Shown: positions 43,196-55,086 of the stretch, piece after piece
How positions within the stretch are numbered: position 1 is the stretch's first letter
Layout: every line of letters begins with the position of its first letter
Assembly: GCA_003024785.1 (NCBI GenBank)
Contig: PUQB01000315.1
Span: forward strand, 38,660-102,659
Source: Selaginella tamariscina
Lineage: Eukaryota; Streptophyta; Lycopodiopsida; Selaginellales; Selaginellaceae
Direction of reading: 5' to 3'
Length of the DNA stretch: 64,000 nucleotides
Notes under the pieces: model-generated
Database searches by the model: none
The model's input: only the letters and a program-made list of their open reading frames with translations
What the model was told of the DNA's origin: nothing
Position numbers and translations under genes: made by a program

Positions 43196-46100
43196 GAAAA
43201 TGTTAACGTCCTCGTTGACGTCTAACTCCAAGACTAGATAATGTTAGAAAAAATTAACCAAAACTAACATATCACTCTATGTGGAGTCAGCCAAAAGTTC
43301 ACATAAATTTTATTACCCCCTTGCATTACGTGAAACCAAGTACTTTAGAACCGTCGTTCACTGAGTCGTAAACCCAGCTGCCGGAGCCACCACCTGCGAC
43401 ATGAAGTCACATGGAGACCTTTTGCACGTTTACAAAGTTTGTCACCCGACACACACAACACTGGTTAATTTCTTTACTTAACTAGAATTTATATTGGAGG
43501 CCTCTAGTTAGTGTTGTTGCCGGCCCCTTGGTTAATAAAAATAAAGACTTGCTTTATTCCTTAATGTCAAACACTGTTGACGACCTTGTCGTCTTAGCAC
43601 ACAACAAGCACTTGACGTCTATCTCAAGTGCTTAACTAAACGCCTTCTCGTTTCTTTGATTTTCTAATGGTCCCACATCTTCACATGTTATGATATTATA
43701 GCTTACATTTTTGCATCCCTCGGTGTTTCTCATTACTCCTTTTCATAAGGGTCTGCTACTATACCTATCTCCCTTTAGTATATAGTTACGCCAAATTAGG
43801 TATGAGACTTTTATCGGAATCAAGTTTTTTTTCTGATGCTAGAGTACTTCTCTTAAAACCCTATTCTTTGTAGACATGTCAATCTGGCCAGAGGCGATCA
43901 CAGAGGCACATGGCTGTAAACATGTATACAACAAGGTCATGTCAACTTGAAATTAGCCCATCCACTTGATGTGTCATTGACATAACTTCATTCCCAATGG
44001 GAATTAAATTCAGGTCAAATCTACTACCAAGTGTTATAGCACTAATATTCACTTTTTTGCAACCGACTTTGTACTCTTTCATAACACCGACCAGTTCAGG
44101 GACTAGATAAGCTAACATACCTTTCTTATAAATCAATGTAGAAATCAGGAAATTCAACCCATCTCTAGTGCCTCAAACGACAACCTTTAAATAACACGTC
44201 TCTTAATTATCACTCTCATTATACTCATTCCCTAAAGCGCACATCATGCTAGATGCCATTCAATAATCTAACTCTTTATCTTACTAAGTTTAAAAATAAT
44301 GAATTTCAAAACTTAGTTTCTACAATAAGAGTCTCCCTAAACTCATAACTTTGTAACATTATATTTATTTCCAAGTTTCAACTGATTATAAATGTTTCTC
44401 AACACTATACCAAAGTATAGCATTTTCATTAATTGGAGCAATTAGTGTTTTAATAAATATTTTTAAACTAATCCTTATTTTATAAACAGTTATAATTTTG
44501 ATATTGATACTCTCGAATAGATAATAATCGTTTTAACGTTCAAATCCTAAGTTTACCAACTAGTTATTATACTAGCGGATATAAACTTACAATTATATCA
44601 ATTTATCGAAATGTTATAACTATAATATAGACATGGTCTTAGTTTACATGAACCGAATTTCATTTTTGAAATGGAAATATAACCTCATATTTTCGTATCA
44701 AATATTGGACCATATGTTAGGGACATTGTATCATGATCATCAAGAAGGGACACCGACTTCTTAAACTAATCTAACCATTGGATATCCACTTTCAAGGATT
44801 TTGAACCAGACTCAAGGAACACCATCAGACCTTGAGATAGAACTAACGACTAACCCAATGAATACAATCAAACCTTGAGTTAAAATAGTTCTATTTTTCG
44901 ATATTTCAAAGAACTGAAGATACCTACTTGATAAGTTCTTTGAATGCCCACATTTTTGACCATGATGCAAAGTTAAGAAACCGTCTTTTGAATAATTCAT
45001 ATTCGACTCTAAAATGAATCAATATTAGAAACCAATACCAACTTCTAATTCTTATCGAATACATACTATCTTAAGGAGTACATGCACTTAAACCTCCAAT
45101 GGAAATCCGATTGTTACTGGCTCATTGATAATTCAACATAAATTATCAAACTTAACAAGTTTTCTTACTTAGTCGATAAACTAAGTGGAGAATCCCAAAT
45201 CATGCTCTTCTTAAGCAAGGAATCACCCTTGTTCAAGAGCTTATTCCCTCATTGCAAACAACGTTACATATTCAAAGATTAAAGAGTTAACAATGAAAAT
45301 GCACAAGTGTGCGCCGAACGCCTTCACTATGCAAGTCCTTCATTACTCAGTAACCTGAAAATGTAAATGTATGTTTCCAACATTACTTTTTATGATAGAT
45401 CACGCCATCCATCCAAAAGCTGCATTGATAGAGATGCAACATTAAATTCTACTGCCAAAATCTATTATTCTATTTCATTCTTATGATCCTGCATAAATAA
45501 CTTCATAATCAAGTTAATCGAGCTAGCTAACTTTAATACAAAGTGCGCGCTTACAACTAATTAAGGTTTCAAGTTGTACTTTGTTTAAATCAGGTGACTT
45601 AAACTTAGTAAACTAGTATTTCACCTAATGTTACTTGTAACTAGCATCATCAAAATATTGCGAACATCGGATAATACTTTGATTACATTGGATCTAAGAA
45701 CCAACTGCTTAACATATTCATCATATGCTAATATTTGACATTTCGTTGTATTATAAGTTCATCACCATAGTCTGCTTCTAGAGTTACACTCTGGAAAACA
45801 TGCACTATAATGAGAGCTTATTTTACACTTCATGTCAAAATGTAGTATTCCCTCTTATGTTTGAATATGCCCCTTTCTTCCAAGTCAAAGACGCAGATTT
45901 GAGCATAAGTCTTTCCCCGTTTGAACACTACAGTTGGATCGATGTTGAATCTTGCCTAAGTCAAAACTCAATGGACACTGTTTGTTTCAAAATTATGTGT
46001 TATCCTAAATTCAAACACCTTTAAAGAAAAAAGAAAAAATTTCAATAATGTGTAGACTTAGGATATCATAAGACACACCTCACAAGACTTAGTTTGTAAG

Positions 46101-46387
46101 CCAGAACAAACTAACACGCCACATCTTGTGGAGTATATGGCAAGGTAACATGAACATCCATAAGGTAAAGTAACCTAACATACAACTTGGAAGTTGCCTT
46201 CCAAGTGTTACCTTTGACATTCGAGTCCATAACCCACACCCACTTAAGAAGTAGGTGTACTCTAAAGAGTTATAGATCTTAGGACCAACTCTCTTAACCA
46301 AAAGTGATAAAGTACTTCAAGAATTTAGAACTAATTAAACCTTAAAACACACCACACTTTAGGCAGTCCTACTGACCATAGAGAATG
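43196..46387. other. LARD copy B interior, no coding region
   Basis: Nucleotide sequence close to 21796-25023, with small indels. Frames differ between the copies, confirming that none is under coding constraint. Nothing retroviral is visible. Confidence 0.8.
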
Positions 46388-46399
46388 GCTCCGATACCA
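46388..46399 (-). other. LARD copy B primer-binding site
   Basis: In element orientation TGGTATCGGAGC, one base different from copy A, 2 nt inside the 5' LTR. Confidence 0.8.
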
Positions 46400-47283
46400 A
46401 TTGTCAGAGTTTTAACCCAAAGGTCCAACACGTGGCTGCCAAGTGGCCATTCGGCGTCATCACCCTGTGTGAGCAACGCTAAGTCTTCCAAGATAACCTT
46501 AAGAGTCTGACTCATGGGCCCAATTAAGTAAAAAACTTAGAGTCCTACCTAAAGTCCCCTAAAATGACCATCCTCTGAACCCTAAAGGATAACCCGAGTA
46601 GACTTTAGGATCCTGTCCCAATAGACCTAGACATGCTCATACCCTAACCCCACAAAGGAGATGTGTCTCACACATACCCCCGTGACAGAGTTAAAGCAAC
46701 GTCACTTACCTCTCGAGGAATCACCCTCATGCGGGAGTACAACCCTTTTAAGGCGACAAGGGGTACCTTGAACCATGACTAACCCTAAGGGTTTGAGTGG
46801 CCAAATCATATCCTAGACCTAGGGCTAGTACTTAGTGAGGACACGAGTGTGCGCCGTGGGTGGCCACGAGTGTTCTACTAAGCAAACTCCTTAAGACTAG
46901 GTTTGAATAACCCTAAGTACATGACCTTGCGAGTGTCTCATCATAGGGCTTTTGCTAATGAGTTTAGGTTGTTCAACCCTTAGATCCTAAGGAGAACACC
47001 CCCTAGCTAGGTGTGCCAAAGCACACCTAGTTACGAAACCTAACCTCCCTTGAGGGAATGCTCAAGGTTTAGCACCCTAGTGCAAACACAAGCATGTATG
47101 TTTACTAGAGTATCCAACCCCTTGGCGACAAACCCATGACACAACCCCAAAGGGCGTGCCTCGGGCGTTGTATCATGTGACGTCTAGCCGAGTGTCATAT
47201 TTCCATGTGACACTGCCTTCAACGATGTGGCCATAACCCTTTAGATTCGAGAGTTGCACCAAGTGCCATAAACGTGGCCCTAA

Positions 47284-47857
47284 TGTCAAGCCACGATCCA
47301 GGAACTAGGAAATGAGCAGGATTCCGAGAACAAGGAGGCTTGACTCAGGAACAGAACAGAGAGTAGGATAGGAACTAGGAACTCAGGAGTAAGACTGGAA
47401 CCGGATAGGATCCGGGAGAGACAGGAACAGGATAGGATCCGGAGAGACAGGAACAGGATAGGATCCGGGAGCAGACAGGAAGCGCAGGACAGGATCCAGG
47501 AACAAGACAGGAACAGGAAGGATCCAGGAGCAGACAAGAGCAGGAGGCAAAGAGCAAGACAAGACAAGAACAAGAATGATCGTAGAATGACTGGTGTTGA
47601 TAGTAACTGATTGTACAACAATTAGGTCGGAGCTTTTATGCTCACAACTCCAAGCTAATCTAGTCATGAGTCTAATCTAGTCATGAGCTAAGAATAGTGT
47701 CCCTTATCCTCTAGGCATATCCTGTAGCATATCCTATAGGCATATCCTATAGGAATATCCTATAGGTATATCCTGTAGGAATATCCTGCAGCATATCCTG
47801 TAACCCGTATCCTGTATCCTGCATCCTGCATCCTGTATCCTGTATCGGGTTGTGACA
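47284..47857 (-). repeat. chromovirus 3' LTR
   Basis: 574 bp. It contains a tandem family of short units close to TATCCTATAGGAA and CCTGTATCC (47700-47845) and a second family close to GGATCCGGGAGAGACAGGAA (47400-47520). It is paired with 52914-53474. Confidence 0.93.
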
Positions 47858-47880
47858 GCACCTCCTCCCTAAGGACGAGT
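47858..47880 (-). other. chromovirus polypurine tract
   Basis: In element orientation TTAGGGAGGAGGTGC directly precedes the 3' LTR. Confidence 0.65.
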
Positions 47881-49170
47881 TCCACGAGTCTTAGGACCTG
47901 GTTTAGCAGGATAATGCCGATGGAAGGCAGCAACTTTGGAAGAAGCATGGAGTAAGTTGGATGCAGGTTCCCAAGTGCGATCGGTAGGCAAATAACCTTT
48001 CCAATCCACCAAGTATTGAAGTTGGTGGCGATGAAGACGAGAATCAAGGATGGCTGCAACTTCGTACTCAGGTTCACCAGCAATGACCACAGGAGGGGAG
48101 GAGAAGAAGCACGACCAGGAAGAGAAGAAGGATGATACGGCTCCAACAAGGAGGTGTGAAACACAGGATGAAGTTTCACCGTGGATGGTAACTCGAGTCG
48201 GAAAGCTACAGGATTTACCTCCGCCACGATCCTGTAAGGGCCCAATCGTTGAAAATCCAACTTAGAAGAAGGCCTGTTGGTGCGAATGTGTCGACGAAGA
48301 AGCCACACGAGATCACCAATCTTGTATGCAGGTGCCTGACGGTGAGCATCAGCATGATGCTTGTACCGTTCCTGTGCCTGCTGAAGATGAACCTGGAGAT
48401 CATCCTGTACCTGACGAAGATGCTGAGACGATCCTGTACTGCAGGAGCGGAAGAAGGAGAAGCGGAGGAGCAAAGTCAAAACGTGGATGGTGGCCTGTAA
48501 GAGCAAAGAAAGGTGTCTGCCTGTAGATGCGTGAAGGAGTTGTTGTAGGCAAACTCCGCCATTGGAAGAAGGTCCAACCAGTTGTCCTGTTGGTAACTGA
48601 TGAAGCAACGAAGATATGTTCCAAGGTCTGAATTGTGCGTTCGACTGCCCATCGTTTGTGGGTGATATCCTGAAGAAAGATCCGCTTTAACCTGTAGACT
48701 CCGAAGAAGCTCTCGCCAAAACTTGGACATGAATTGTGGACCTCGATCGGAAACAATGCTCTCAGGAAGACCATGATGTCGGAACACCTCACGGATCACC
48801 AACTCGGCAGTTGTCTGACCTGTAGCTGTCTTGTTGCAGGGTAGGAAATGAGCCTGCTTGGTGAAACGGTCAACCACCACAAGAACTGCATCGAATCCAC
48901 GAGAAGGAGGAAGATCTGTGAGGAAATCCATAGAAATGGATCTCCAAGGAGCAGAAGGAACAGGAAGAGGACGAAGAAGACCAGAGGGTGCATGATGAGG
49001 CATCTTCGACCTGTACAAGTGTCACAACTCCGTACAAACCTTCCACAAAACCTCGCAACCCAGGCCACCAATAGTTGCGAGTCACCAACTCAACTGTCTT
49101 GGCCACACCAAAATGTCCTGTAGCCGGGTATCATGACAATCCTGTACCACACGAGTCCTGCAAACACCAA
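47869..49170 (-). pseudogene. chromovirus integrase and chromodomain
   Basis: The integrase zinc-binding region (about 49170-49010) continues into the core: SMDFLTDLPPSRGFDAVLVV, DRFTKQAHFLP, IVSDRGPQFMSKFW and the YHPQT stretch carry the D, D and E region. The C-terminal part has KLDFQRLGPYRIVAEVNPVA (GPY/F-type) and LHPVFHTSLLEPY. A chromodomain ends the protein (YEVAAILDSRLHRHQLQYLV then DWKGYLPTDRTWEP), the mark of chromoviruses, which use it to target chromatin. Frame changes near 49100, 48650 and 48090 separate the pieces. Confidence 0.88.
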
Positions 49171-50711
49171 CAGGAACGTACAGGAGACCTTCCCGGTACA
49201 GGAGTCCATCCTGTATGGTGAACAGGTTGTAGTCTGGACGGGAACTGGAGGAAGAGGAACTTGCAACGTCAGGATGAATGTGTGAGAACACATTCTTTGC
49301 CAAGTCGTCTGTAGCCAACTGCGAACGGATGTCCTGTAGGAGTGTTGAATTTGCTGGAGCCTGATGAACCTGTAGTGCCGCAAGCCGGAATCGATCAGGA
49401 CCCAACAACACTTGCCTTTGACAGTCAAATGCAGGATCGCCCGGGCTTGGTGCAAGGTAAGAGCGCCTAGACAATGCGTCCGCCTTGCCATTCCGAAAAC
49501 CGGGCCTGTAGACGATGACGAAGTCAAAACGTGATAGGAACTCCGCCCACCTAGCCTGTCGCCGACTGAGAACTCGAGCCGTTTGAAAGTACTCCAGGTT
49601 CTTGTGATCCGTAAGAACTTGTACAGGATGTGCAGCACCTTCCAGGAAATGCCGCCCACTCCTCAAACGAATCCACAATGGCCTTGAGTTCCTTGTCATG
49701 AATCTCGTAATTGATCTCCGCCGACAGGAACTTACGAGAGTGAAAAGCTACAGGATGAAGCAACTTGTCCTCTCCAACTTGTGATAGGACGGATCCTACT
49801 GCAAAATCCGAGGCATCTGCTTCAACGAAGAAAGGACGAGAAGGATCAGGATGTGCTAAAATCGGAGCTGTCGTGAAGGTGTCCTTGAGTGTTGTGAATG
49901 CATGTTCCGCCTTGTCGGACCAAGAGAAAACCTCTGTGCGCTTGGTGAGTTCCGTGAGTGGAAGTACACGCTTGGAGAAGTCCTGTATGAATCGCCTGTA
50001 GAAGTTTGCAAAGCCAAGGAAACATTGTACATCTCGTACAGACTTGGGCCTCTCCCACTCCACGATGGTCTTCACCTTGTGCATGTCCATGGAAACGCCA
50101 GCAGGAGAGACGATGTAGCCCAAGAACTCCACAGAATCCCTATCGAAAAAACACTTCTCCAACTTCGCATACAGGCCATGCTCACGAAGCCGCTGTAGAA
50201 CCAACCGTACATGCTTGTCATGTGCCGCCTGGTCCTTGGAGAAAATCAAAATGTCGTCGAGGTAGATCACCACAAACTGGTCCAAGAAGTCACGAAAGAT
50301 GTCGTTCACCATGTGTTGGAACACGGCTGGGGCATTGGTAAGGCCGAAAGGCATCACCGTGTACTCGAAGTGTCCATACCTTGTACGAAAGGCAGTCTTC
50401 CACTCATCGCCGGGACGAATCCGTACAAGGTTGTAGGCCCCTCGTAAGTCGATCTTCGTGAACACCTTTGCTCCTCGCAGCCGATCGAGAAGTTCCGGGA
50501 TCAATGGCAACGGGTACCGATTCCGAATGGTGACTTGATTCAAACCCCTGTAGTCCACAACCAAACGTAAGCTCCCATCCTTCTTCTTGACAAAGAAGAT
50601 AGGCGCTCCTGCAGGGGACTTTGAGTGACGAATGAAGCCGGATGCCAAGTTGTCCTCGATGTACTGGCGAAGAACCTCCAACTCTGTGGGTGACAATGCG
50701 TAAATCGGTCC
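49082..50711 (-). pseudogene. chromovirus reverse transcriptase and RNase H
   Basis: A long uninterrupted stretch (50696-49551) carries the [46 protein letters not shown], the catalytic [14 protein letters not shown], and [12 protein letters not shown]. RNase H begins with [18 protein letters not shown] and [19 protein letters not shown] frameshift near 49640 moves the remainder into another frame ([22 protein letters not shown]). The RT core itself looks catalytically complete. It belongs to the gypsy RT group. Confidence 0.93.
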
Positions 50712-51419
50712 GAACGGTGGAGTCTTTCCTTCCGCAAGATCAATAGGACAGTCGTAGGACCTGTGAACAGGAAGAACTGCAGCCTTGTGCTTGTCAAAAA
50801 CGTCCTTAAAGTCGTGTACTTGGATGGTAGAAGAAGGAGGAGAAGGAAAGAGTAGGAGAAGGAGATTGAAAAAAGGAGAGTCAACACAGGAAAGGTAGAA
50901 GAGGACGTAGGAGTTACTTGAAAGGCAAAAAGGTGGAAAGGAGCAGGATCAGTGGCAAGTTCATGCATGGTAGTGGTAAGAACTCGGAGAGGAGAAGGAG
51001 GGAGCTGTGACTGAAAAAGAGGAAGGATCTTGGGGGTGGAACAGAACAGAGTAAGAAAAGAGGCAGGATTGGGAAAACTGTGGATGTTGACGAGTGTACA
51101 GGATTGGAAGAATCCTGTACAGAAGTCCGTGGTTGCACAGGAGTGAGGGAAGCCTGTGAGTGTGCTGACGAACCAACAGGAGGTGGATCCTGTTGAGGAG
51201 GAACCTTCGACACTGATACAGGATTGGAAGAACCCTGTACAGGAATCCGCAAACTTACAGGAGTGGAGAGAACCTGCGGATGTGCTGAGGAACTGACATG
51301 AGGTGAATCCTGTCGAGGAAGAGTCTTCAACACTGGTACAGGAACAGGCACGGTCAATCCTGTAGCTTGTACTGCCTCAGACACCAAGGATGTATCCTGC
51401 ACGCAGGAAGGTACAGGAT

Positions 51420-51800
51420 TGATCCTGGCTGCTGGAGAGGAAAACGTGAGCGTCCTAGACCTCCAGTCGATCTGCGGATTTGCAACAACGAACCATGGCA
51501 TGCCAAAAATGATGGGAGTCGACCGAGTCTTGATCAAGTTGAAGGAAATCGAACAGTTGAATGCGCCATGACTGCAAGAGAGAGGTGTGGTAGCATGGGT
51601 AACTGCGCCAGAAGCAATCAAACGACCATCGGCCACCTCTACAGGAACTGCACGCTTCAACTTCACCACCGGAATGCCATGCTGAGCTGCAAAAGTGTCA
51701 TCCATGAACATGCATTTGCACCAGTGTCTAACAGGGCAAACTCCTTGAGCTCTCGTTATTGAGGCGAATGTGTACAGGAAACTTGAGTGATGGAATGGTA
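51420..51800 (-). pseudogene. chromovirus aspartic protease
   Basis: The active-site motif FALLDTGANA is readable near 51755-51725 in element orientation. A frame change follows at once and the rest reads FAAQHGIPVVKLKRAVPVEV, CSISFNLIKTRSTPIIFGMP, then the conserved WRSRTLTF. The region between protease and RT (51400-50800) is Ser/Pro/Val-rich with internal repeats (QDSSNPV) and has no recognised domain. Confidence 0.8.
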
Positions 51801-51846
51801 TGAGCAGCACCAATGGAGCCTGCACCTACGTCCAACTTCGCGGCTC

Positions 51847-52814
51847 CTAGACGAAGTGGACATTGAAGTTTTCCGACTGAACTTCAGCTTCGGCTTCACG
51901 CGTCTTGAACTTTCTGGCTTTATTAGGACATTCCGACCTTGTGTCCTGCTCACCACAATACAAGCATAGGTTCTCACCCCGACGACGTTGCTTCTCAGCA
52001 GTTGAAAGTGGGCCACGCTTGGATTTGTTAACCTCCATAGGAACTGCTCCAGAAGGTGTCGTAGGAACATGTGCTACGGCTACAGGATTGGCTGGCAGGA
52101 ACTGCTGACGGAATTTTTCCTGACGGCGCTCGAACAAACGGTTGTCGCAACGAACGGCCTGTTGCATGATCTCCGCTAACGTTTGAGCATCCGGTAACGT
52201 AAGGAGAAGGTCCTTCACGTCATCCCTCAGCCCAAAACGGAAGTGTTCGATCAATGCAGTCTCGTCCCATGGAATTTGTGCACAATTGCTGGAATTCGGA
52301 TGCATAAACGGAAGCTGGTCTGGATCCTTGTGGAGCCTCCGTAACTTGTGCATGCAGAACGGTACTTATCAGGATCTCCAAAGCAGGCTTCAAAGGCAGC
52401 CACAAAACCTTCAAAGTCTTCCATCAATGGGTCGTCACGCTCCAGCAAGGGAGCAACCCAAGCTCGTGGAGATCCACTTAGTAAGGATGCCAAAAGGCCA
52501 ACCTTTTGTGCATCCATCGAGTAGCGGCGTGGTTGCATGCGGATCAAGAGCCGGATCTGATTCAGGAAACCTTGGAAATCGGCACGGTTGCCACTGAACT
52601 TCTCTGGCATGCTGATCTTCGGCTCCGAAGAAAAGTTCGATGAAAAGGAACCACCGATGCCTGAGAGAGAGCCTGCGCAGCAGCCTTGGAGGATGCATCA
52701 GCAGCTGCATGTGCCGCATGGGTGGAGCCTTGCAGATCTGACCACTTGGCGCAAAGTGGCCAGCTCATGAAGCAACATTTGGTGCTCGCGTTGAAAGTGC
52801 TCAAAATCAGCCAT
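51847..52814 (-). pseudogene. chromovirus gag
   Basis: It starts at ATG 52814 (MADFEHFQREHQMLLHELAT). An Ala-rich helical stretch (STHAAHAAADASSKAAAQA) lies in another frame. The capsid part reads MPEKFSGNRADFQGFLNQI and AFEACFGDP, then IEHFRFGLRDDVKDLLLTLP. The nucleocapsid has CLYCGEQDTRSECPN: cysteines of a zinc knuckle are present, but the expected His is not in frame. At least two frameshifts interrupt the gene (near 52720 and 52350). Confidence 0.85.
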
Positions 52815-52899
52815 GATCTTATGAAAGAAAGAAAGGAGAAAAACGAAGGAAAAGAATCAAGGAAAAAAAAGTAGCTGGGAAACGAAGAGCTATGAAAGG

Positions 52900-52911
52900 A
52901 GTTACTATCAA
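52900..52911 (-). other. chromovirus self-priming primer-binding site
   Basis: In element orientation TTGATAGTAACT lies 2 nt after the end of the 5' LTR, where a tRNA-complementary site beginning TGG would be expected. It is the exact reverse complement of AGTTACTATCAA at the predicted mRNA start within the LTR (53213-53224). This arrangement is known from Tf1 of fission yeast and relatives. Confidence 0.7.
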
Positions 52912-52913
52912 AC

Positions 52914-53474
52914 TGTCAAGCCACGATCCAGGAACAGGAAAGAGCAGGATTCCGAGAACAAGGAGGCTTGACTCAGGAACAGGACAGAGAGCAGGATAGG
53001 AACTAGGAACTCAGGAGAAGACTGGAACCGGATAGGATCCGGGAGAGACAGAACAGGATAGGATCCGGGAGCCAGACAAGAAGGCGCAGGACAGGATCCA
53101 GGAACAAGACAGGAACAGGATAGGATCCAGGAGCGAGACAAGAGCAGGAGGCAAAGGAGCAAGACAAGACAAGAACAAGACAAGAACAAGAATGATCGTA
53201 GAATGACTGGTGTTGATAGTAACTGATTGTACAACAATTAGGTCGGAGCTTTTATGCTCACAACTCCAAGCTAATCTAGTCATGAGTCTAATCTAGTCAT
53301 GAGCTAAGAATAGTGTCCCTTATCCTCTAGGCATATCCTGTAGCATATCCTATAGGAATATCCTATAGGTATATCCTGTAGGAATATTCTGCAGGCATAT
53401 CCTGTAACCCGTATATGTATCCGAAATCCTGCATCCTGTATCCGGAATCCTGTATCCTGTATTGGGTTGTGACA
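52914..53474 (-). repeat. chromovirus 5' LTR
   Basis: 561 bp, paired with 47284-47857. The two LTRs differ by several small indels and substitutions. It contains a TATA-like CATAAAAGC and, 31 nt downstream, the self-priming sequence. Confidence 0.93.
53213..53262 (-). promoter_or_regulatory. chromovirus promoter: TATA box and predicted transcription start
   Basis: In element orientation CATAAAAGC (about 53256-53248) is followed 31 nt later by AGTTACTATCAA (53224-53213). The spacing is that of a TATA box to its start site. If transcription starts there, the first 12 nt of the RNA can pair with the primer-binding site at 52900-52911. The same pair is in the 3' LTR (47597-47608). Confidence 0.6.
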
Positions 53475-54309
53475 CCTAAATGCCAACTCTAGAACCCCTT
53501 AGTGAACCCTCAAGAACTGGTAATGTGAACCTATCAAACAAGATCCCACACCCATAGCTGGTCAAAGACACGGATGTGCCTTGCTTAGTCATGAGTGCTA
53601 CACCTAGCTTGATGTGGAGGAGAAGGCTGGAGACAAGCCACAACCTGTGCCTCTTGAAACGTCCCAGGCATGGATTCGCCAATGTTAAGGGTAAGCTACT
53701 CTAAAGGTGGGACGAACCCCTATCATCTGGAAGTTAGGGCGGCACAACAGAGGGTTGTACCTTAACGACACAAGATAAAGCTTGCACCAGCAGAAGAGCA
53801 ACGAACTTAGTCATGAACCTAGAAGCTCTCCTACGTATACTCTACCTTATTTATGTGACGGAGCCCCCCTCTTTTCCTGTATGTGTAAGTGGGTTGGCAC
53901 GGAATGCCAACCCCTTAGTTAATGAGATGAGTTTGCACACTAACCCCTACCCCTAAACCCTACCCAAGGGGGGTGGGGGTTTTAGGGCGTGGGTTAGGGC
54001 AACCCTAGGCTTAGGGCAACCCTAGGGTTAGGTCAACCCTAGGGTGTTCCTAACCCTATTTAACATGCCAAACTCATATTAACTAGGACGTCAAAATGGG
54101 GGGTGGATTTTTTAAAAGGTAAGTACTACCTTCGCTTAAAATTTTTTGCAACATCTAAAGATAATTGGTCGGACTACCCCTAAACACTTAAGTGCACTAA
54201 GCGGGGCTGTTTCTTGCTACATCTAAGGTCCGTCAATATAGTACAGTAGGTAATAACAGTCAACGTCCAAAGTAAAGGGTCGAGTCATAATAAAAACTAT
54301 GACAACACA

Positions 54310-55074
54310 AGATTGATCATCAAAACAAAGACTTTTACTCATATTTGTTATCTTTACAACAAATAGTAAATCCTTGCGAAGGGTAGGAACATACATTGCT
54401 TTAGTTAAAGTGAGATTTCCATAAGAAGTGTGAACATTTATGTCATTAATGTCGTGTACACCATGCTTACTATTGTCTTTCAACCACACAACATGCTAGC
54501 CAAGACAATTTTTATACTTGATAAAGTAATCTTTGTGTTAAGATAGGTGAGTGGTAGCTCCAAAATCAACAATAAAAGAGGTAGTTACCATGGCAAGACT
54601 CAATCTTGATCTCAATAACACTAACCCCATTTAGCAATCATCCAAAATTTATTGTTGGTTTTCTTTACTTAAATCCTCAAGTTTTTGTTGAAAGCGTTTC
54701 ATTTTCAACATGCACTCAGACTCATCATAATTAGATTTACTACAATAACCATAAGACTTCTTCGTTTTAAAATTTTACTGGATTTCACATCATCCTTTTT
54801 CAATTTAAAAAAACTTGGATTTTGTTATTCTTCTTTGCACTTTGTTTAAGAAAATTTCTCACAAATAAAGCATAATCAGATTTTATCCACCTTTTGGTAG
54901 CCTAATTCAACTCTTGACTTCAACTCATCGCCACTCACGATGCCCCAAACTCCCTTGCATTTGAGGATGAGCTTCATCTGGCGCCTAGCTTGAGAAATTT
55001 CTAGATCCATTAAAAATGGAAATGAATTAGCCATTGGAAAATGTGACAGTGGCAACATTTTTCTTTTTGCTCCC
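54310..55074 (-). pseudogene. copia copy B gag remnant and protease
   Basis: From the primer-binding site leftward: a short gag start (LSHFPMANSFPFLMDLEISQ, KLILKCKGVWGIVSGDE), a Cys-rich knuckle (YCSKSNYDESEC), a protease motif FIVDFGATTHLS (DSGA is usual in copia), then WLKDNSKHGVHDIND and GAMYVPTLRKDLLF. Compared with a full copia gag, most of the capsid region is deleted. Confidence 0.75.
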
Positions 55075-55086
55075 CCTCCAATACCA
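55075..55086 (-). other. copia copy B primer-binding site
   Basis: In element orientation TGGTATTGGAGG directly follows the 5' LTR. It shares TGGTAT and the GAG block with the initiator-Met site but has diverged. Confidence 0.6.

Larger units (their letters stand above)
47284..53474 (-). mobile_element. Ty3/gypsy chromovirus with both LTRs
   Basis: 6,191 bp, TGTCAAGC...GTTGTGACA on the plus strand, flanked by a perfect CCTAA duplication (47279-47283, 53475-53479) inside a LARD LTR. LTRs are 574 and 561 bp. In element orientation (minus) the order is gag, protease, RT, RNase H, integrase with GPY-like motif, chromodomain, then polypurine tract. No tRNA-type primer-binding site follows the 5' LTR. 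Instead the sequence there is complementary to the LTR itself, as in Tf1-type self-priming elements. Base composition is clearly more GC-rich than the surroundings. It is the youngest insertion of the nest. Confidence 0.93.
41502..54304 (-). mobile_element. LARD, copy B, interrupted by a chromovirus
   Basis: Same insertion site and target duplication (ACACA at 41497-41501 and 54305-54309) as copy A. Left LTR 41502-43182. Non-coding interior 43183-46401 with primer-binding site at 46388-46399. The right LTR begins at 46402, is split by the 6,191-bp chromovirus at 47284-53474 and ends at 54304. The shared site proves common descent with copy A by duplication. Confidence 0.9.

Noticed and set aside
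47760-48608. A 282-residue minus-strand frame read as a separate gene
   Set aside because: Its centre is the integrase C-terminal domain, and its end runs out of frame through the chromodomain region into LTR repeats. It is not an independent protein.
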